DNA of 64,000 bases from Anaerocolumna sedimenticola (GTDB lineage Bacteria; Bacillota; Clostridia; Lachnospirales; Lachnospiraceae), in assembly GCF_009931695.1 (NCBI RefSeq), contig NZ_CP048000.1, positions 2,931,501 to 2,995,500 on the forward strand. Direction: 5' to 3'. The position numbers were made by a program, and so were the translations under genes. A model generated the notes under the pieces. The model saw nothing but the letters and a program-made list of their open reading frames with translations, had not been told where the DNA came from and did not search any database. Positions 16,765 through 26,062 of this stretch are shown piece after piece; positions within the stretch are counted from its first letter, which is position 1; each line of letters opens with the position of its first letter.

Positions 16765-19401
16765 ATGAATACTTATGTATTAAGTTTTCGTGATATTGAC
16801 AAATCAAAAATTGGCGCTGTGGGAGGTAAAGGTGCCAACTTGGGCGAATTATCAAAAATTAGCGGAGTGCGGGTACCGGAGGGTTTTTGTGTTACTACGG
16901 ATGTTTACAAAAGGATAATAAAGGATAGTCAGGAGTTTCAGGTTTTACTTGACCGTTTATCCGGTTTAAAAGCGGAAGATCAAAAAAATATCAGTGAAAT
17001 CAGCGGTAAAATCCGTGAAGTGATAGAAAATGCACCTATCCCAAAAGATATAGAGGAGGAAATCCACCGCCAGATCACCAGGCTTGGTGAAAATGAGCCT
17101 TACGCAGTGCGCTCCAGTGCTACGGCAGAAGATTTACCCACTGCTTCCTTTGCAGGACAGCAGGACACGTATCTAAACATCATAGGAAAAGAGGCAATCC
17201 TGAAACATACTGCTAAGTGTTTCGCATCTCTGTTTACAGACAGGGCGGTAACCTACCGTATACAAAATGCTTTCGACCATAGTAAGGTTCAATTATCCGT
17301 TGTCATCCAGAGGATGGTATTTCCGCTGGCTTCCGGAATCCTGTTTACTGCCGATCCTATTACTTCCAACAGAAAAGTACTGTCCATTGACGCCAGTTTT
17401 GGACTTGGTGAGGCTTTGGTTTCCGGCCTTGTCAATTCAGATATCTATAAAGTACGGGAAGGAAAGATTACCGATAAAAAGATATCGACTAAGAAAGTGG
17501 CAATTTATGCATTGGCCGATGGCGGTACGGAGGAAAGAGAAATAGAAGCCGAAAGTCAGAATAAACAGACGCTTACCGATGAGCAGATTCTTAAACTTGA
17601 GAAAACAGGAAGAATGATAGAAGCTTATTTCGGACGCCCGCAGGATATTGAGTGGTGCCTATATGAAGATAAAATATATATCGTTCAGAGCCGTCCGATT
17701 ACGACCTTGTATCCGGCACCGGAGATAAATGATGGTAAAAACCGGGTATATTTTTCGTTTGGTCATCGTCAAATGATGACGGAAGCAATGAAACCATTGG
17801 GATTAAGTTTTTTCCAGGATTTTTTCAGCCTGATTTCTGGTTCGGCTATGATTAACATCGGAGACAGGTTATATATTGATATATCCAGAGAGCTTAGGTC
17901 ACCTGTGACTGGTAAGATATTTGTTAAGAGTATTGATACAGTAGATGTTCTTATGCAGAAAGCTTTATTAAATTTAATGAAGCGTAAAGAATTTATTAAA
18001 TCGTTAAATAAGCAAAAAGCAGCAATGATGAAAGCTTCCGTTTGGCTGAAATGGGGAGTGGATACCATAAGCGCCTACCGTAAAAATGATCATGTTGTAG
18101 TTAAAAATCTAATGGCTCAAAATGAAAAATTGATGCAGGTCCGGGAGAAAAAAATCACCGGTTTATCCGGAGATGCCCTTTTTGATTTTATCGTAAAAGA
18201 TTTCGAAAATTTGAAAAATGAGATATTTAAAAATTATGGTGCGGTATTTGCAGGAGCCTATGCTTCCAGTTGGATTAACAAAAATATGAACAAATGGCTG
18301 GATGAGAAGAATGCGGCGGATACTCTTGCTCAATCTGTTTATGATAATGTTACCTCGGAAATGGGACTGGAGCTTTTAGATGTGGCGGATGTTGTAAGAA
18401 AGTATCCTGCGGTTTTGGATTATTTTGAACATGCCGGTGACGAAACTTTTTATGAAGATTTAGCCAGGCTTACAGGAGGAAAAGAGGTAAGGGATAGTCT
18501 GCAGGCTTTCCTTAAAAAATATGGTATGCGGTGTTCGGCGGAAATCGATATAACCAGAACCAGGTGGAACGAGAAGCCGACCATATTAATACCTATGATC
18601 TTAAGCAATATCAAAACCTTTGGTCCAGGTGCTCATACTTTGAAATTTAATCAGGGTCTAAAGGAAGCGAAAAAGAAAGAAGAGGATATCCTAAGACGTC
18701 TGAAAGAACTGCCGGGCGGAAAGGGTAAAGCAAGAAAGACAAAGAAAGTAATAAGTGTTTTACGTAATTATGCCGGTGCCAGAGAATATAACAAATATTT
18801 ATTGGTATGGTATCTATGGACCGTAAAACGGGCTTTGATGAAAGAAGCCGATAAAATGGTGCAAAAGGGAGTAATACTGGATAGGGAGGATATCTACTAT
18901 TTGACCTTTGAGGAACTTAGGAAAGCTGTTCATACTAATAAAGTTGATATTAATATCATAACAAAAAGAAAAGAAGATTATGAGGTTTATGAAAAACTGA
19001 CGCCTCCCCGTGTAATTACCTCGGATGGTGAGATTATATCCGGTGAATATGACACGGGTAATATACCAAAAGGTGCTTTGGCAGGTGTAGCCGTTTCATC
19101 GGGAGTAGTTGAAGGCAGGGCAAGGGTAATCTTAAAAATGGAGGATGCCAATATTGAAGAGGGTGATATTCTGGTTACCTCATTTACCGATCCCAGCTGG
19201 ACACCGGTATTTGTATCCATTAAAGGGCTGGTTACAGAAGTTGGTGGAATGATGACCCATGGTGCTGTCGTAGCAAGAGAATATGGTCTGCCAGCAGTTG
19301 TAAGCGTAGAAAATGCTGCAAAGATTATTAAGGATGGTCAGAGAATCAGGGTAAACGGAACCGAAGGGTACGTGGAAATTCTGGATGGTGCTGATTCATG
19401 A
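16765..19401 (+). CDS. rph: Rifamycin-inactivating phosphotransferase
   Basis: An 878-aa enzyme that transfers the beta-phosphate of ATP to rifamycins, giving AMP and inorganic phosphate. The ATP-binding domain (1-315) contains GGKGANLGELSKISG, YAVRSSATAEDLPTASFAGQ, GILFTADPITSNRK and DIEWCLYEDKIYIVQSRPIT. The middle rifamycin-binding region spans about 320-750. The phosphohistidine domain is at the C-terminus (GGMMTHGAVVAREYGLPAVV), with His832 as the catalytic histidine. Length and motifs match the Listeria and Bacillus Rph enzymes closely. GGGAGG precedes the ATG at 16765. The MFS gene overlaps its stop by four bases. Control appears to be by TetR instead of the rifamycin-associated element known from actinobacteria. 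Confidence 0.93.
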   Translation: MNTYVLSFRDIDKSKIGAVGGKGANLGELSKISGVRVPEGFCVTTDVYKRIIKDSQEFQVLLDRLSGLKAEDQKNISEISGKIREVIENAPIPKDIEEEIHRQITRLGENEPYAVRSSATAEDLPTASFAGQQDTYLNIIGKEAILKHTAKCFASLFTDRAVTYRIQNAFDHSKVQLSVVIQRMVFPLASGILFTADPITSNRKVLSIDASFGLGEALVSGLVNSDIYKVREGKITDKKISTKKVAIYALADGGTEEREIEAESQNKQTLTDEQILKLEKTGRMIEAYFGRPQDIEWCLYEDKIYIVQSRPITTLYPAPEINDGKNRVYFSFGHRQMMTEAMKPLGLSFFQDFFSLISGSAMINIGDRLYIDISRELRSPVTGKIFVKSIDTVDVLMQKALLNLMKRKEFIKSLNKQKAAMMKASVWLKWGVDTISAYRKNDHVVVKNLMAQNEKLMQVREKKITGLSGDALFDFIVKDFENLKNEIFKNYGAVFAGAYASSWINKNMNKWLDEKNAADTLAQSVYDNVTSEMGLELLDVADVVRKYPAVLDYFEHAGDETFYEDLARLTGGKEVRDSLQAFLKKYGMRCSAEIDITRTRWNEKPTILIPMILSNIKTFGPGAHTLKFNQGLKEAKKKEEDILRRLKELPGGKGKARKTKKVISVLRNYAGAREYNKYLLVWYLWTVKRALMKEADKMVQKGVILDREDIYYLTFEELRKAVHTNKVDINIITKRKEDYEVYEKLTPPRVITSDGEIISGEYDTGNIPKGALAGVAVSSGVVEGRARVILKMEDANIEEGDILVTSFTDPSWTPVFVSIKGLVTEVGGMMTHGAVVAREYGLPAVVSVENAAKIIKDGQRIRVNGTEGYVEILDGADS

Positions 19402-20654
19402 AAGGGGCAGGTAAAAAGATAAATAAAAACCTTCTGCTGCTGTTGCTTGGCAGAATGGTATCGGATACAGGGACTGGTATCCAAATGGTAATTATACCGC
19501 TCTATATTATAGATGTTGGTGGTTCCTCGGCAACGGTGGGATTGTTTTCATTTCTATGTTTAATGCCAACCCTTTTGGTATATCCTTTTGCAGGTGTACT
19601 GGGGGACAGGTTGAACCGTAAGCGGATTATGATAACGACGGACTTGGCTAGTGCCTTGGTTATCTTGATTTTAGCAGTAATTTCCCATAACGGCAGTATG
19701 AGCTTAACTGTGATGCTGCTTGTACAGGTGATCGTATCCATACTGTATGGCTTCTTTGATCCTGCTACGAAAGGTATGCTGCCGCAATTGGTATCCAAAG
19801 ATGAACTGACACAGGCAAACTCCATTCTGGCATCACTCCGGACATTGGCCGGAGTGATAAGCCCGGTCCTTGGTGCGGCACTTTATACAAATTTAGGTGT
19901 TTCCGCCTTGTTTTTCCTCAACGGAATTTCATTTCTGATATCGGGGAGTTGCTCTTTGTTTATTCGGTATAAGCATTGGGATAGGGAGCAGGTTTCTGGT
20001 GAAACAAGGTTTTTAGCAGAATTATCGGAAGGTGTTAAATTTATTCTGAATAATCTTTCAATCCGCAGGTTTTGCACTTTTTTTCTTATTATATATGCTA
20101 TGATTCAACCGTTATTTACCGTGGTATTGCCTTTATTTTTCCGAAACAGCCTTAAATACAGCGATACACAGTATGGTTATCTGCAGATGGCAATGATTTT
20201 AGGTGCACTTTTCGGAAGCATTCTCGTAGGACTTTTATTTTCAAAAGAGAAGGTAATAAAATCTCTGATCACCGGCTGCAGTATGCAGATGGTAATGTTA
20301 ACAGCTTTTTATGCTTTATTGCTTCCGGGTAGTATATCCTTGCTGGGTAATGATACGATCCTTTACTTTTCTCTTTTGGCAGGAGTTCTTTGTTTACTAA
20401 GTCTTGCCATTATGTTCATTAATGTTCCGGTGCAGACTTTTATACAGAAAGCTACACCTGATGCATATATGTCCAGGGTATTTTCTATTGTTGGGATGAT
20501 ATCAAAAGGGGGGATGCCCTTTGGTGCGCTATTATATGGTATTATCTTAAGTAAAATTCAGTTACATTGGGTTTTACTTGGTGTTCTTTTATTAATGCTG
20601 TTGATCTCGGTTTTGTTTTCAAGAGGATTATTAAAAACTTCTGAGCTTAATTGA
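19398..20654 (+). CDS. MFS efflux transporter coupled to rph
   Basis: A 418-aa major facilitator protein with about twelve transmembrane segments, of the macrolide-efflux-like MFS_3 type. Motif A is visible in the first cytoplasmic loop (GVLGDRLNRKRIMITTDLAS), and the second half has GALFGSILVGLLFSKEK. It overlaps rph by four bases (ATGA), so it is translationally coupled and belongs to the same TetR-controlled operon. The combination of drug phosphorylation and efflux points to a resistance cassette. Whether it exports rifamycin, a phosphorylated product or another drug is unknown. Confidence 0.88.
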   Translation: MKGAGKKINKNLLLLLLGRMVSDTGTGIQMVIIPLYIIDVGGSSATVGLFSFLCLMPTLLVYPFAGVLGDRLNRKRIMITTDLASALVILILAVISHNGSMSLTVMLLVQVIVSILYGFFDPATKGMLPQLVSKDELTQANSILASLRTLAGVISPVLGAALYTNLGVSALFFLNGISFLISGSCSLFIRYKHWDREQVSGETRFLAELSEGVKFILNNLSIRRFCTFFLIIYAMIQPLFTVVLPLFFRNSLKYSDTQYGYLQMAMILGALFGSILVGLLFSKEKVIKSLITGCSMQMVMLTAFYALLLPGSISLLGNDTILYFSLLAGVLCLLSLAIMFINVPVQTFIQKATPDAYMSRVFSIVGMISKGGMPFGALLYGIILSKIQLHWVLLGVLLLMLLISVLFSRGLLKTSELN

Positions 20655-20663
20655 GCCATCATG

Positions 20664-20734
20664 GGGCTGTCCTGAAAACGTACCTTGATTGTGTCTTTAA
20701 ATAACATCATCAAGGTACGTTTTCAGGACAGCCC
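20664..20734. terminator. Very strong hairpin with perfect 26-bp stem
   Basis: Bases 20664-20689 are perfectly complementary to 20709-20734 around a 19-base loop; short extra pairing (CCAT/ATGG) continues outside. Only TTTC follows on the plus strand. It closes the rph-MFS operon and is unusually long for a simple terminator. Confidence 0.8.
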
Positions 20735-20855
20735 TTTCATGGAATAAAACTGATTTACCAGTTATTTCTCAAGTTTTAAAATCAAACCAGAGAACATATG
20801 ATAAATTAATTATTATGTTTAAGCAAGTTTTATTTAATGAGAGGCAAAAATCAGT

Positions 20856-22250
20856 ATGAAGTCAATTAAGATTATGGTGTTTTCTAAAAAAAAGATTACA
20901 AGGAATATGATTATTGTTACGGCTTCTTTTTTGTTAATATACTTACTTATCTCGTTATTTTTTAGTAATCATTACTTTTTACATACGGTAATCAATGGAG
21001 TGAATGTCTCATTAAAGGCATATGATGAAACGGAGCAATTATTTAAACGGTACATAAAGGATTATAAACTGCAGGTAATAGAGAAAAACGGTGAAACGGA
21101 TGAGCTGACGGGTAAAGCGATTGATATGAGGTATAATGAGAAAAATAATATCTCTCAAATTCATCATACGCAGAAATCTACCAGATGGATTGGTTCCTTA
21201 TTCAAAAACCAGAATTATGATATAACAGGCTTATATATTTATGATAAAGAAAAATTAGAAAAAGAAGTAAAGGAGTTAAAGTGTTTAAATAAGAAAATAA
21301 CGGAACCTAAAAATGTACGTTTTACATATTCTGATGGTTTCTATACTGTGATAGAAGAAGTTTACGGAAATAAGATAAATCAGGAAAAATTGTATGAGGT
21401 TATAACAAAAAGTATTTTAAAAGGGGATAAAAAATTAGATCTAAATGAAAAGCAATGTTATGAGAATCCTAAATATACCGTTAATTCGGTTAAAACCCGA
21501 AAAACCAGGAATCTTTTAAATAAATATGTATCAACAAAAATTACATATAAATTTGGCAATAATTATGAAAAACTGGACGGAAATATTATAAAAGACTGGC
21601 TTAGTGTGAACGAAGATTTAGATGTAATTATAAGTGAATCCGCAATTGAAAGTTATATAAAAAAACTGAGCAAAAAATATGATACTGTCGGAGTGCCGCG
21701 GGAGTTTAAAACCTCTGTTGGAAAAATCATAGAAATAAAAGGCGGGCTATATGGATGGAAAATTGATCAGAATATGGAAACGAAAGCATTAATGGATAAT
21801 ATCATACAGGGAAAAATAGTTGTAAAGGAACCGGTTTATAAACAAAAAGCTTTATCCAGGGAAGGTAATGAAATTGGTAATACCTATGTGGAATTAAACA
21901 TAACAAGGCAGCATCTTTGGTTTTATAAAGATGGGAAACTCATAACGCAGGGTTCTGTGGTTACCGGGAATCCAGGTAGGGGAAATGCTACTGTAGTTGG
22001 TGTATATATGCTTAATTATAAACAAAAAGGTGCGACTCTAAAGGGACCGGGTTATAAAGTGGAAGTAAAATACTGGATGCCTTTTTATGGCAATATGGGA
22101 ATCCATGATGCCAGCTGGAGATATTCTTTTGGAGGAGAGATATATAAAAGAAGAGGCACCCATGGTTGTGTCAATGCTCCGTTACATTTAGCCAAGAAAA
22201 TTTTTGAACAAATCGAAGAGGGGATTCCTGTAATTAGTTATGAAGAGTAG
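20856..22250 (+). CDS. L,D-transpeptidase with N-terminal membrane anchor and VanW-type peptidoglycan-binding domain
   Basis: A 464-aa cell-wall enzyme. It has a cytoplasmic basic start and one transmembrane helix (about residues 18-36), then an extracellular region with two PG_binding_4-like repeats ([16 protein letters not shown] and a later copy), and a C-terminal YkuD domain from about residue 345. The catalytic block reads MGIHDASWR, then [20 protein letters not shown], giving the nucleophilic Cys in HGCVN. Such enzymes form 3-3 peptide cross-links in peptidoglycan. It is apparently monocistronic, framed by the 26-bp hairpin upstream and the remnant at 22252. Confidence 0.92.
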   Translation: MKSIKIMVFSKKKITRNMIIVTASFLLIYLLISLFFSNHYFLHTVINGVNVSLKAYDETEQLFKRYIKDYKLQVIEKNGETDELTGKAIDMRYNEKNNISQIHHTQKSTRWIGSLFKNQNYDITGLYIYDKEKLEKEVKELKCLNKKITEPKNVRFTYSDGFYTVIEEVYGNKINQEKLYEVITKSILKGDKKLDLNEKQCYENPKYTVNSVKTRKTRNLLNKYVSTKITYKFGNNYEKLDGNIIKDWLSVNEDLDVIISESAIESYIKKLSKKYDTVGVPREFKTSVGKIIEIKGGLYGWKIDQNMETKALMDNIIQGKIVVKEPVYKQKALSREGNEIGNTYVELNITRQHLWFYKDGKLITQGSVVTGNPGRGNATVVGVYMLNYKQKGATLKGPGYKVEVKYWMPFYGNMGIHDASWRYSFGGEIYKRRGTHGCVNAPLHLAKKIFEQIEEGIPVISYEE

Positions 22251-22251
22251 T

Positions 22252-22365
22252 ATAAAGTGGAACTTTACGAAGTTTCTGATAAGCCGTGAGGGAAAAGTTA
22301 TCGCGCGTTATAGCCCTGGGGACAAACCTGAAAAGTTAGAAAAAGATATAGCAGCACTATTATAA
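22252..22365 (+). pseudogene. C-terminal remnant of a glutathione peroxidase
   Basis: A 37-codon fragment starts at the end of the L,D-transpeptidase gene and ends at TAA 22363-22365. It reads [20 protein letters not shown] followed by [16 protein letters not shown]. This matches the conserved tail of glutathione/thiol peroxidases (WNFTKFLVDREG, P-E-K-I-E-x-D-I). No start codon or N-terminal part is present upstream, where the transpeptidase gene occupies the DNA, so it is a deletion remnant left at a junction. Confidence 0.8.
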
Positions 22366-22456
22366 AAGAGAAACAACAGAGATTAATAAATAAAAGATAA
22401 TTTTAAATAGCAGCTGGTTAAGCATAAAATTTTAATTAGCGGTTATTTTTTTCGGA

Positions 22457-22485
22457 TTGACTTAATAAATATACATAACTATAAT
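22457..22485 (+). promoter_or_regulatory. Sigma-A promoter of the NapH-like gene
   Basis: TTGACT (22457-22462) and TATAAT (22480-22485) with 17-bp spacing, 39 bp before the ATG at 22525. Confidence 0.8.
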
Positions 22486-22524
22486 TGTATTAAAGCAGCA
22501 GTTCAGAGAGGAACTTAAAAAAGG

Positions 22525-23625
22525 ATGAGTACAAAAAAATCAAAAGAGCTAATAGTATTAAAAATGATTCTTTGGATTTATATTATTCTTTGTATCATTA
22601 TTGCAGGAATAAATTACGGTTATGCCAGTCATGCCAGCCCAAAAGCTGCAGCATTTATAACATGGTTCTGGCAATTTTATGAGAACTGGATTAAGACCAT
22701 ATTTATAATACTATGCTCTGTCTTAACGGTGAAAATAATTGGGAAGTCCAGTAGGACAGGGAAACGGAAAAGGAATTTTATTGGATTTATCATTACTGCT
22801 TTAATTGTACATATTATTACACCCGTATTTTTAAATAACGGTGAAATTTACTTTTTTGCAATGCCGCTGCCCTGGTCTACGACGCCCTTGCAGTTGTTAT
22901 ATCCGGAATCATCGATTTATCAGAGCCACATACAGAGCTGGGGGATAGCAGGAATATCGGCAGCCTTAATTTTTTACCTCTGTTTCAGTATTTTAGTGAT
23001 TGTAGGAACCCTGTTGTTCGGAAGACAATGGCAATGTTCAACTTTATGTCTTTTTAATGGTTTTGCTTCGGAAGTTTTTGAACCTGCCATTCCGCTTATA
23101 GGAAAAAAGAAAAAATTAAAATCGAAAATGCTTTTTGCATTAATGATAGTCCGCTGGGTTTTTCTAGGGATTGCTCTTTTCTTTACAATATGGTGGATAT
23201 TATTTTTGTCAGGTATATCAATCCCAGGTATCCCTCAAGTAATCAGTAAAGTTGAAAATTATAAATATCTTACCGCCGAACTTCTTATGGCAATGTTCTT
23301 TTGGATTGCTTTCATCGGCAGGGGATATTGTTATTATTGTCCGTTGGGAACATTTCTGGGGATACTCAGTAAATTATCAGGACAGAAAATAACCACTGGT
23401 AATACAAAATGCATCCAATGCGGTCAATGTAATGAAACATGTCCTATGTCAATTGACATTAAGAGTAAAGCTATGTTGGGAGAATCGGTAGTGAATTTAC
23501 GATGTGTTGGCTGCAGCCACTGTGTTGATACCTGTCCGACTCGGACCCTTTCTTATTCGACCAGGTTTCTGGATGCCAAACGCTTTAAGAAACACATGAC
23601 TGATAAACAGGCAGGAGGCAGGTAA
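22525..23625 (+). CDS. NapH-like membrane 4Fe-4S protein
   Basis: A 366-aa membrane protein with about five or six hydrophobic segments. It has the CxxxxC-type motif GRGYCYYCPLGTFLG before the last part and a C-terminal pair of 4Fe-4S sites (CIQCGQCNETCP and CVGCSHCVDTCP). This is the NapH/NosR/CcoG-like polyferredoxin organisation, which moves electrons across or along the membrane. The usual flavin- or quinol-linked partner is not adjacent, although an ApbE flavinyltransferase and a second NapH-like protein lie near 50-55 kb. Start ATG 22525 has GAGAGGAA upstream. It is followed after three bases by a GNAT gene. Its physiological electron acceptor is unknown. Confidence 0.85.
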   Translation: MSTKKSKELIVLKMILWIYIILCIIIAGINYGYASHASPKAAAFITWFWQFYENWIKTIFIILCSVLTVKIIGKSSRTGKRKRNFIGFIITALIVHIITPVFLNNGEIYFFAMPLPWSTTPLQLLYPESSIYQSHIQSWGIAGISAALIFYLCFSILVIVGTLLFGRQWQCSTLCLFNGFASEVFEPAIPLIGKKKKLKSKMLFALMIVRWVFLGIALFFTIWWILFLSGISIPGIPQVISKVENYKYLTAELLMAMFFWIAFIGRGYCYYCPLGTFLGILSKLSGQKITTGNTKCIQCGQCNETCPMSIDIKSKAMLGESVVNLRCVGCSHCVDTCPTRTLSYSTRFLDAKRFKKHMTDKQAGGR

Positions 23626-23628
23626 AAG

Positions 23629-24069
23629 ATGGTTATAAGGAATATGACATTAGATGATTATGATGGTGTATATAATTTATGGATTCATACACCCGGTATG
23701 GGGCTTAATAATCTCGATGACTCCAAAGCCGGGATCGAGAGATATTTAAAACGTAATCCTGTTACTTGTTTTGTTGCGGAAGAGAAGGGGAATATAATCG
23801 GGGTTATACTAAGCGGTCATGACGGAAGAAGAGGATTTATTCACCACACAGCTGTAGCTTTACAATACAGGAAGAAAGGAATTGCGACTACTTTACTTGA
23901 GCATGCGATGGAAGCATTAAAGCAGGAGGGGATTAATAAAGCAGCCCTGGTTACTTTTGAAAGGAATGAAACAGGTAATTCTTTCTGGGAAAAACAAGGA
24001 TTTACTAAAAGAGACGATTTAATATATCGCAATAAGAATATTCAGGATTTAAAACGTATGGACACTTAA
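23629..24069 (+). CDS. GNAT-family N-acetyltransferase
   Basis: A 146-aa single-domain acetyltransferase: IHHTAVALQYRKKGIATTLL (R-K-K-G-I-A loop for acetyl-CoA) and ALVTFERNETGNSFWEKQGF are both characteristic. It starts three bases after the NapH-like gene with GGAGGCAGG inside that gene, so the two are cotranscribed. This is the ypeA-like type of small GNAT; the acceptor is unknown. Confidence 0.86.
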   Translation: MVIRNMTLDDYDGVYNLWIHTPGMGLNNLDDSKAGIERYLKRNPVTCFVAEEKGNIIGVILSGHDGRRGFIHHTAVALQYRKKGIATTLLEHAMEALKQEGINKAALVTFERNETGNSFWEKQGFTKRDDLIYRNKNIQDLKRMDT

Positions 24070-24087
24070 TAGAAAGAAGGAATCGGA

Positions 24088-24258
24088 ATGGAAATATGGA
24101 GCTATATAGTCGAAAGAATTGATGGAGATTATGCGTATCTGAAGCGAACCGATATTACAGAAAATGAATTAAAGCTGGTTGCACGGGCTTTATTGCCGTC
24201 TGAAATCACAGAGGGTACCAATTTAAAATATGAGCTTTTCGAATATACTATAATATAA
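24088..24258 (+). CDS. 56-aa DUF3006-like small protein
   Basis: A short gene running from ATG 24088 (AAGGA site upstream) to TAA 24258. It begins MEIWSYIVERIDGDYAYLKR and contains ARALLPSEITEGTNLKYEL. The order IxRIDGDYAxL, LLP, EGTxLxY is that of DUF3006-like proteins. It is acidic and probably cytoplasmic. It lies 18 bases after the GNAT gene and ahead of a terminator, so it is the last gene of the NapH-GNAT operon. Its function is unknown. Confidence 0.72.
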   Translation: MEIWSYIVERIDGDYAYLKRTDITENELKLVARALLPSEITEGTNLKYELFEYTII

Positions 24259-24330
24259 CTTATCGAGCGATATTTTTTATCGTTCCATAAGAAAAGGATT
24301 TTTACTATAGAGTATATATTACCAAAGGTT

Positions 24331-24368
24331 AACCTCTATCTCATTTTCGGGAGATAGGGGTTTTTTAT
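24331..24368 (+). terminator. Rho-independent terminator
   Basis: AACCTCTATCTC (24331-24342) pairs with GAGATAGGGGTT (24351-24362), followed by T-rich sequence. It ends the NapH-GNAT-small protein operon. Confidence 0.92.
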
Positions 24369-24525
24369 TTATTGAAATCTTATACAAGCCCTGTACATTT
24401 TACAATGAGCAGATTATAATAAATGTAAGAATAACCAGAAATGCAAGAAATTACCAGAGTCATTGATTATCAAACAAGTAGTTACGCAAATGGAAAACGG
24501 AATACCTATATGAAGGAGGATAACC

Positions 24526-25284
24526 ATGTCAGAATTACAGGCACATATCAGATTATCTGTAGAGGACAGTGCTAAATATGCAATAATGCCGGGAGATCCG
24601 GGCAGGATTGATAACATTAAAACATTTTTAACGGATGCAAAAGAAATTGCTTATAATAGGGAACTTAGAAGTGTAAGCGGCTATTATAAAGGAGTTAAAG
24701 TATTGGCAGTATCAACCGGTATGGGTGGTGCTTCAACCGGAATTGCAGTTGAAGAACTGCATAATATCGGTGTGGAGTATATGATACGGATTGGCAGCTG
24801 CGGGGCTTTAGACCCCAAAATGAAACTTGGGGATTTACTTCTGGTAAACGGAGCGGTCAGAGATGAGGGAACTTCGAAAGCTTATATTGAAAGCATTTAT
24901 CCCGCTATACCGGATACGGAACTATTGATTAATGTAATTAAGGCGGCTAAGGAGAATAAGGTTCCTTTTTATATTGGAAAGGCAAGAAGTCATGATAGTT
25001 TTTACACAGACAGAGAGGAGGAGATCGATAAGTACTGGTCTGAAAAAGGAATTATGGGAGCAGACATGGAGACTGCCGCTTTATTTGTGATTGGTTCCCT
25101 TAGGGGCGTAAAAACCGCATCTGTTTTAAATACTGTGGTGGAGTATAACGGGAATCTCACGGATGAAATCAATAATTATGTTGATGGAGAAGTATCCATG
25201 AAGCAGGGTGAAAGCAACGAAATATTAGTTGCACTGGAAGCTTTTGTTTTGGAAGAGAAGAGAGAAAAGGAGAGAATGAAATGA
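24526..25284 (+). CDS. Uridine phosphorylase-type nucleoside phosphorylase
   Basis: A 252-aa enzyme of nucleoside phosphorylase family 1 that splits a nucleoside with phosphate into base and pentose-1-phosphate. Motifs: AIMPGDPGRID (phosphate-binding G-D-P-x-R), STGMGGASTGIAVEEL, RIGSCGALDPKMKLGD and MGADMETAALFVIGSLRG, in which the M-E pair binds the ribose. GGAGGA precedes the ATG. It overlaps the ECF S-component gene by four bases (ATGA), tying it to nucleoside uptake. Uridine phosphorylase is the best fit, but purine specificity is not excluded. Confidence 0.88.
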   Translation: MSELQAHIRLSVEDSAKYAIMPGDPGRIDNIKTFLTDAKEIAYNRELRSVSGYYKGVKVLAVSTGMGGASTGIAVEELHNIGVEYMIRIGSCGALDPKMKLGDLLLVNGAVRDEGTSKAYIESIYPAIPDTELLINVIKAAKENKVPFYIGKARSHDSFYTDREEEIDKYWSEKGIMGADMETAALFVIGSLRGVKTASVLNTVVEYNGNLTDEINNYVDGEVSMKQGESNEILVALEAFVLEEKREKERMK

Positions 25285-25883
25285 AAGGTAAATTATGGTC
25301 TTTAAAATTTAACACAGTTACTTTAGTATTAATACCGGCGGCCATTGGTATTAATTATTTAGGCAAATTATTTGCAGGTGTACTAAAACTTCCCCTTTGG
25401 TTGGATTCCATCGGAACATGCCTGGCGGCAGTTCTAGCAGGACCTATTATAGGAGCCATCTGCGGTGCGGCAAACAATATTATTTATGGGCTGACCATGG
25501 ATCCCATATCAACAGTTTATGCCCTTACGAATATAGGTATTGGTATAGCAGTGGGAATACTTGCTTATAAGGGGTTTATGAAAAATATAAAAGGTGCAAT
25601 CATTACAGCACTTATTGTAGGTTTGGTATCTGTGGTGATTTCCACTCCGTTAAACGTAGCATTTTGGGGAGGAACAACCGGAAACGTATGGGGCGATGCT
25701 CTATACGCCTGGGCAGTTGCACAGAATATGCCGGTATGGTTTGCTTCTTTCCTTGATGAGTTGGTAGTAGATCTGCCGGATAAAATAGCAGTTGTTCTTA
25801 TCGTATTTGCAATCTTTAAGAGTTTACCAAAAAGTTTGGTTTCTTTATACCAAAGAGACGATAAGGTAGAAAGTCTGGATTAA
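25281..25883 (+). CDS. ECF transporter S component (CD3073-type), nucleoside-linked
   Basis: A 200-aa membrane protein with six hydrophobic segments, the substrate-binding component of an energy-coupling factor importer. Features: LPLWLDSIGTCLAAVLAGPI after helix 1 and GAICGAANNIIYGLTMDPIS, followed by repeated short helices. It resembles the CD3073 family of putative S components from Clostridia. It overlaps the nucleoside phosphorylase gene, so a nucleoside is the likely substrate (inference). The T and A components are encoded just downstream after a 179-bp repeat region, making this a complete dedicated (group I) ECF system. Confidence 0.85.
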   Translation: MKGKLWSLKFNTVTLVLIPAAIGINYLGKLFAGVLKLPLWLDSIGTCLAAVLAGPIIGAICGAANNIIYGLTMDPISTVYALTNIGIGIAVGILAYKGFMKNIKGAIITALIVGLVSVVISTPLNVAFWGGTTGNVWGDALYAWAVAQNMPVWFASFLDELVVDLPDKIAVVLIVFAIFKSLPKSLVSLYQRDDKVESLD

Positions 25884-25890
25884 GAATGCA

Positions 25891-26047
25891 TGTGTGCAAA
25901 AGCATACTGGACAGAGTAAAATGAAAAAAAAAACAGTTTTTCATTGTTTTTATAAAAATTGTGTGCAAAAGCACACTAGCCGGAGTAAAATGAAAAACAA
26001 AAAACATGTTTTTCATTTCTTGATAATAGTGTGTGCTTTTGTACACA
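25891..26047. repeat. Two tandem 69-bp repeat units plus an inverted end copy between ecfS and ecfT
   Basis: TGTGTGCAAAAGCATACT (25891-25908) recurs as TGTGTGCAAAAGCACACT (25960-25977), a 69-bp period, and returns inverted as AGTGTGTGCTTTTGTACACA (26028-26047). Each unit also holds an AAAATGAAAAA / TTTTTCATT dyad (25918-25945; 25986-26017). The block can fold into long hairpins and resembles dispersed extragenic palindromic repeats. It lies inside the ECF operon, between S and T genes. Confidence 0.85.
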
Positions 26048-26062
26048 GATGGGAGTTGGCGA

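Noticed and set aside
25891..26047. CRISPR array
   Set aside because: Only two direct units with long internal palindromes and one inverted copy; no regular short spacers and no cas genes.
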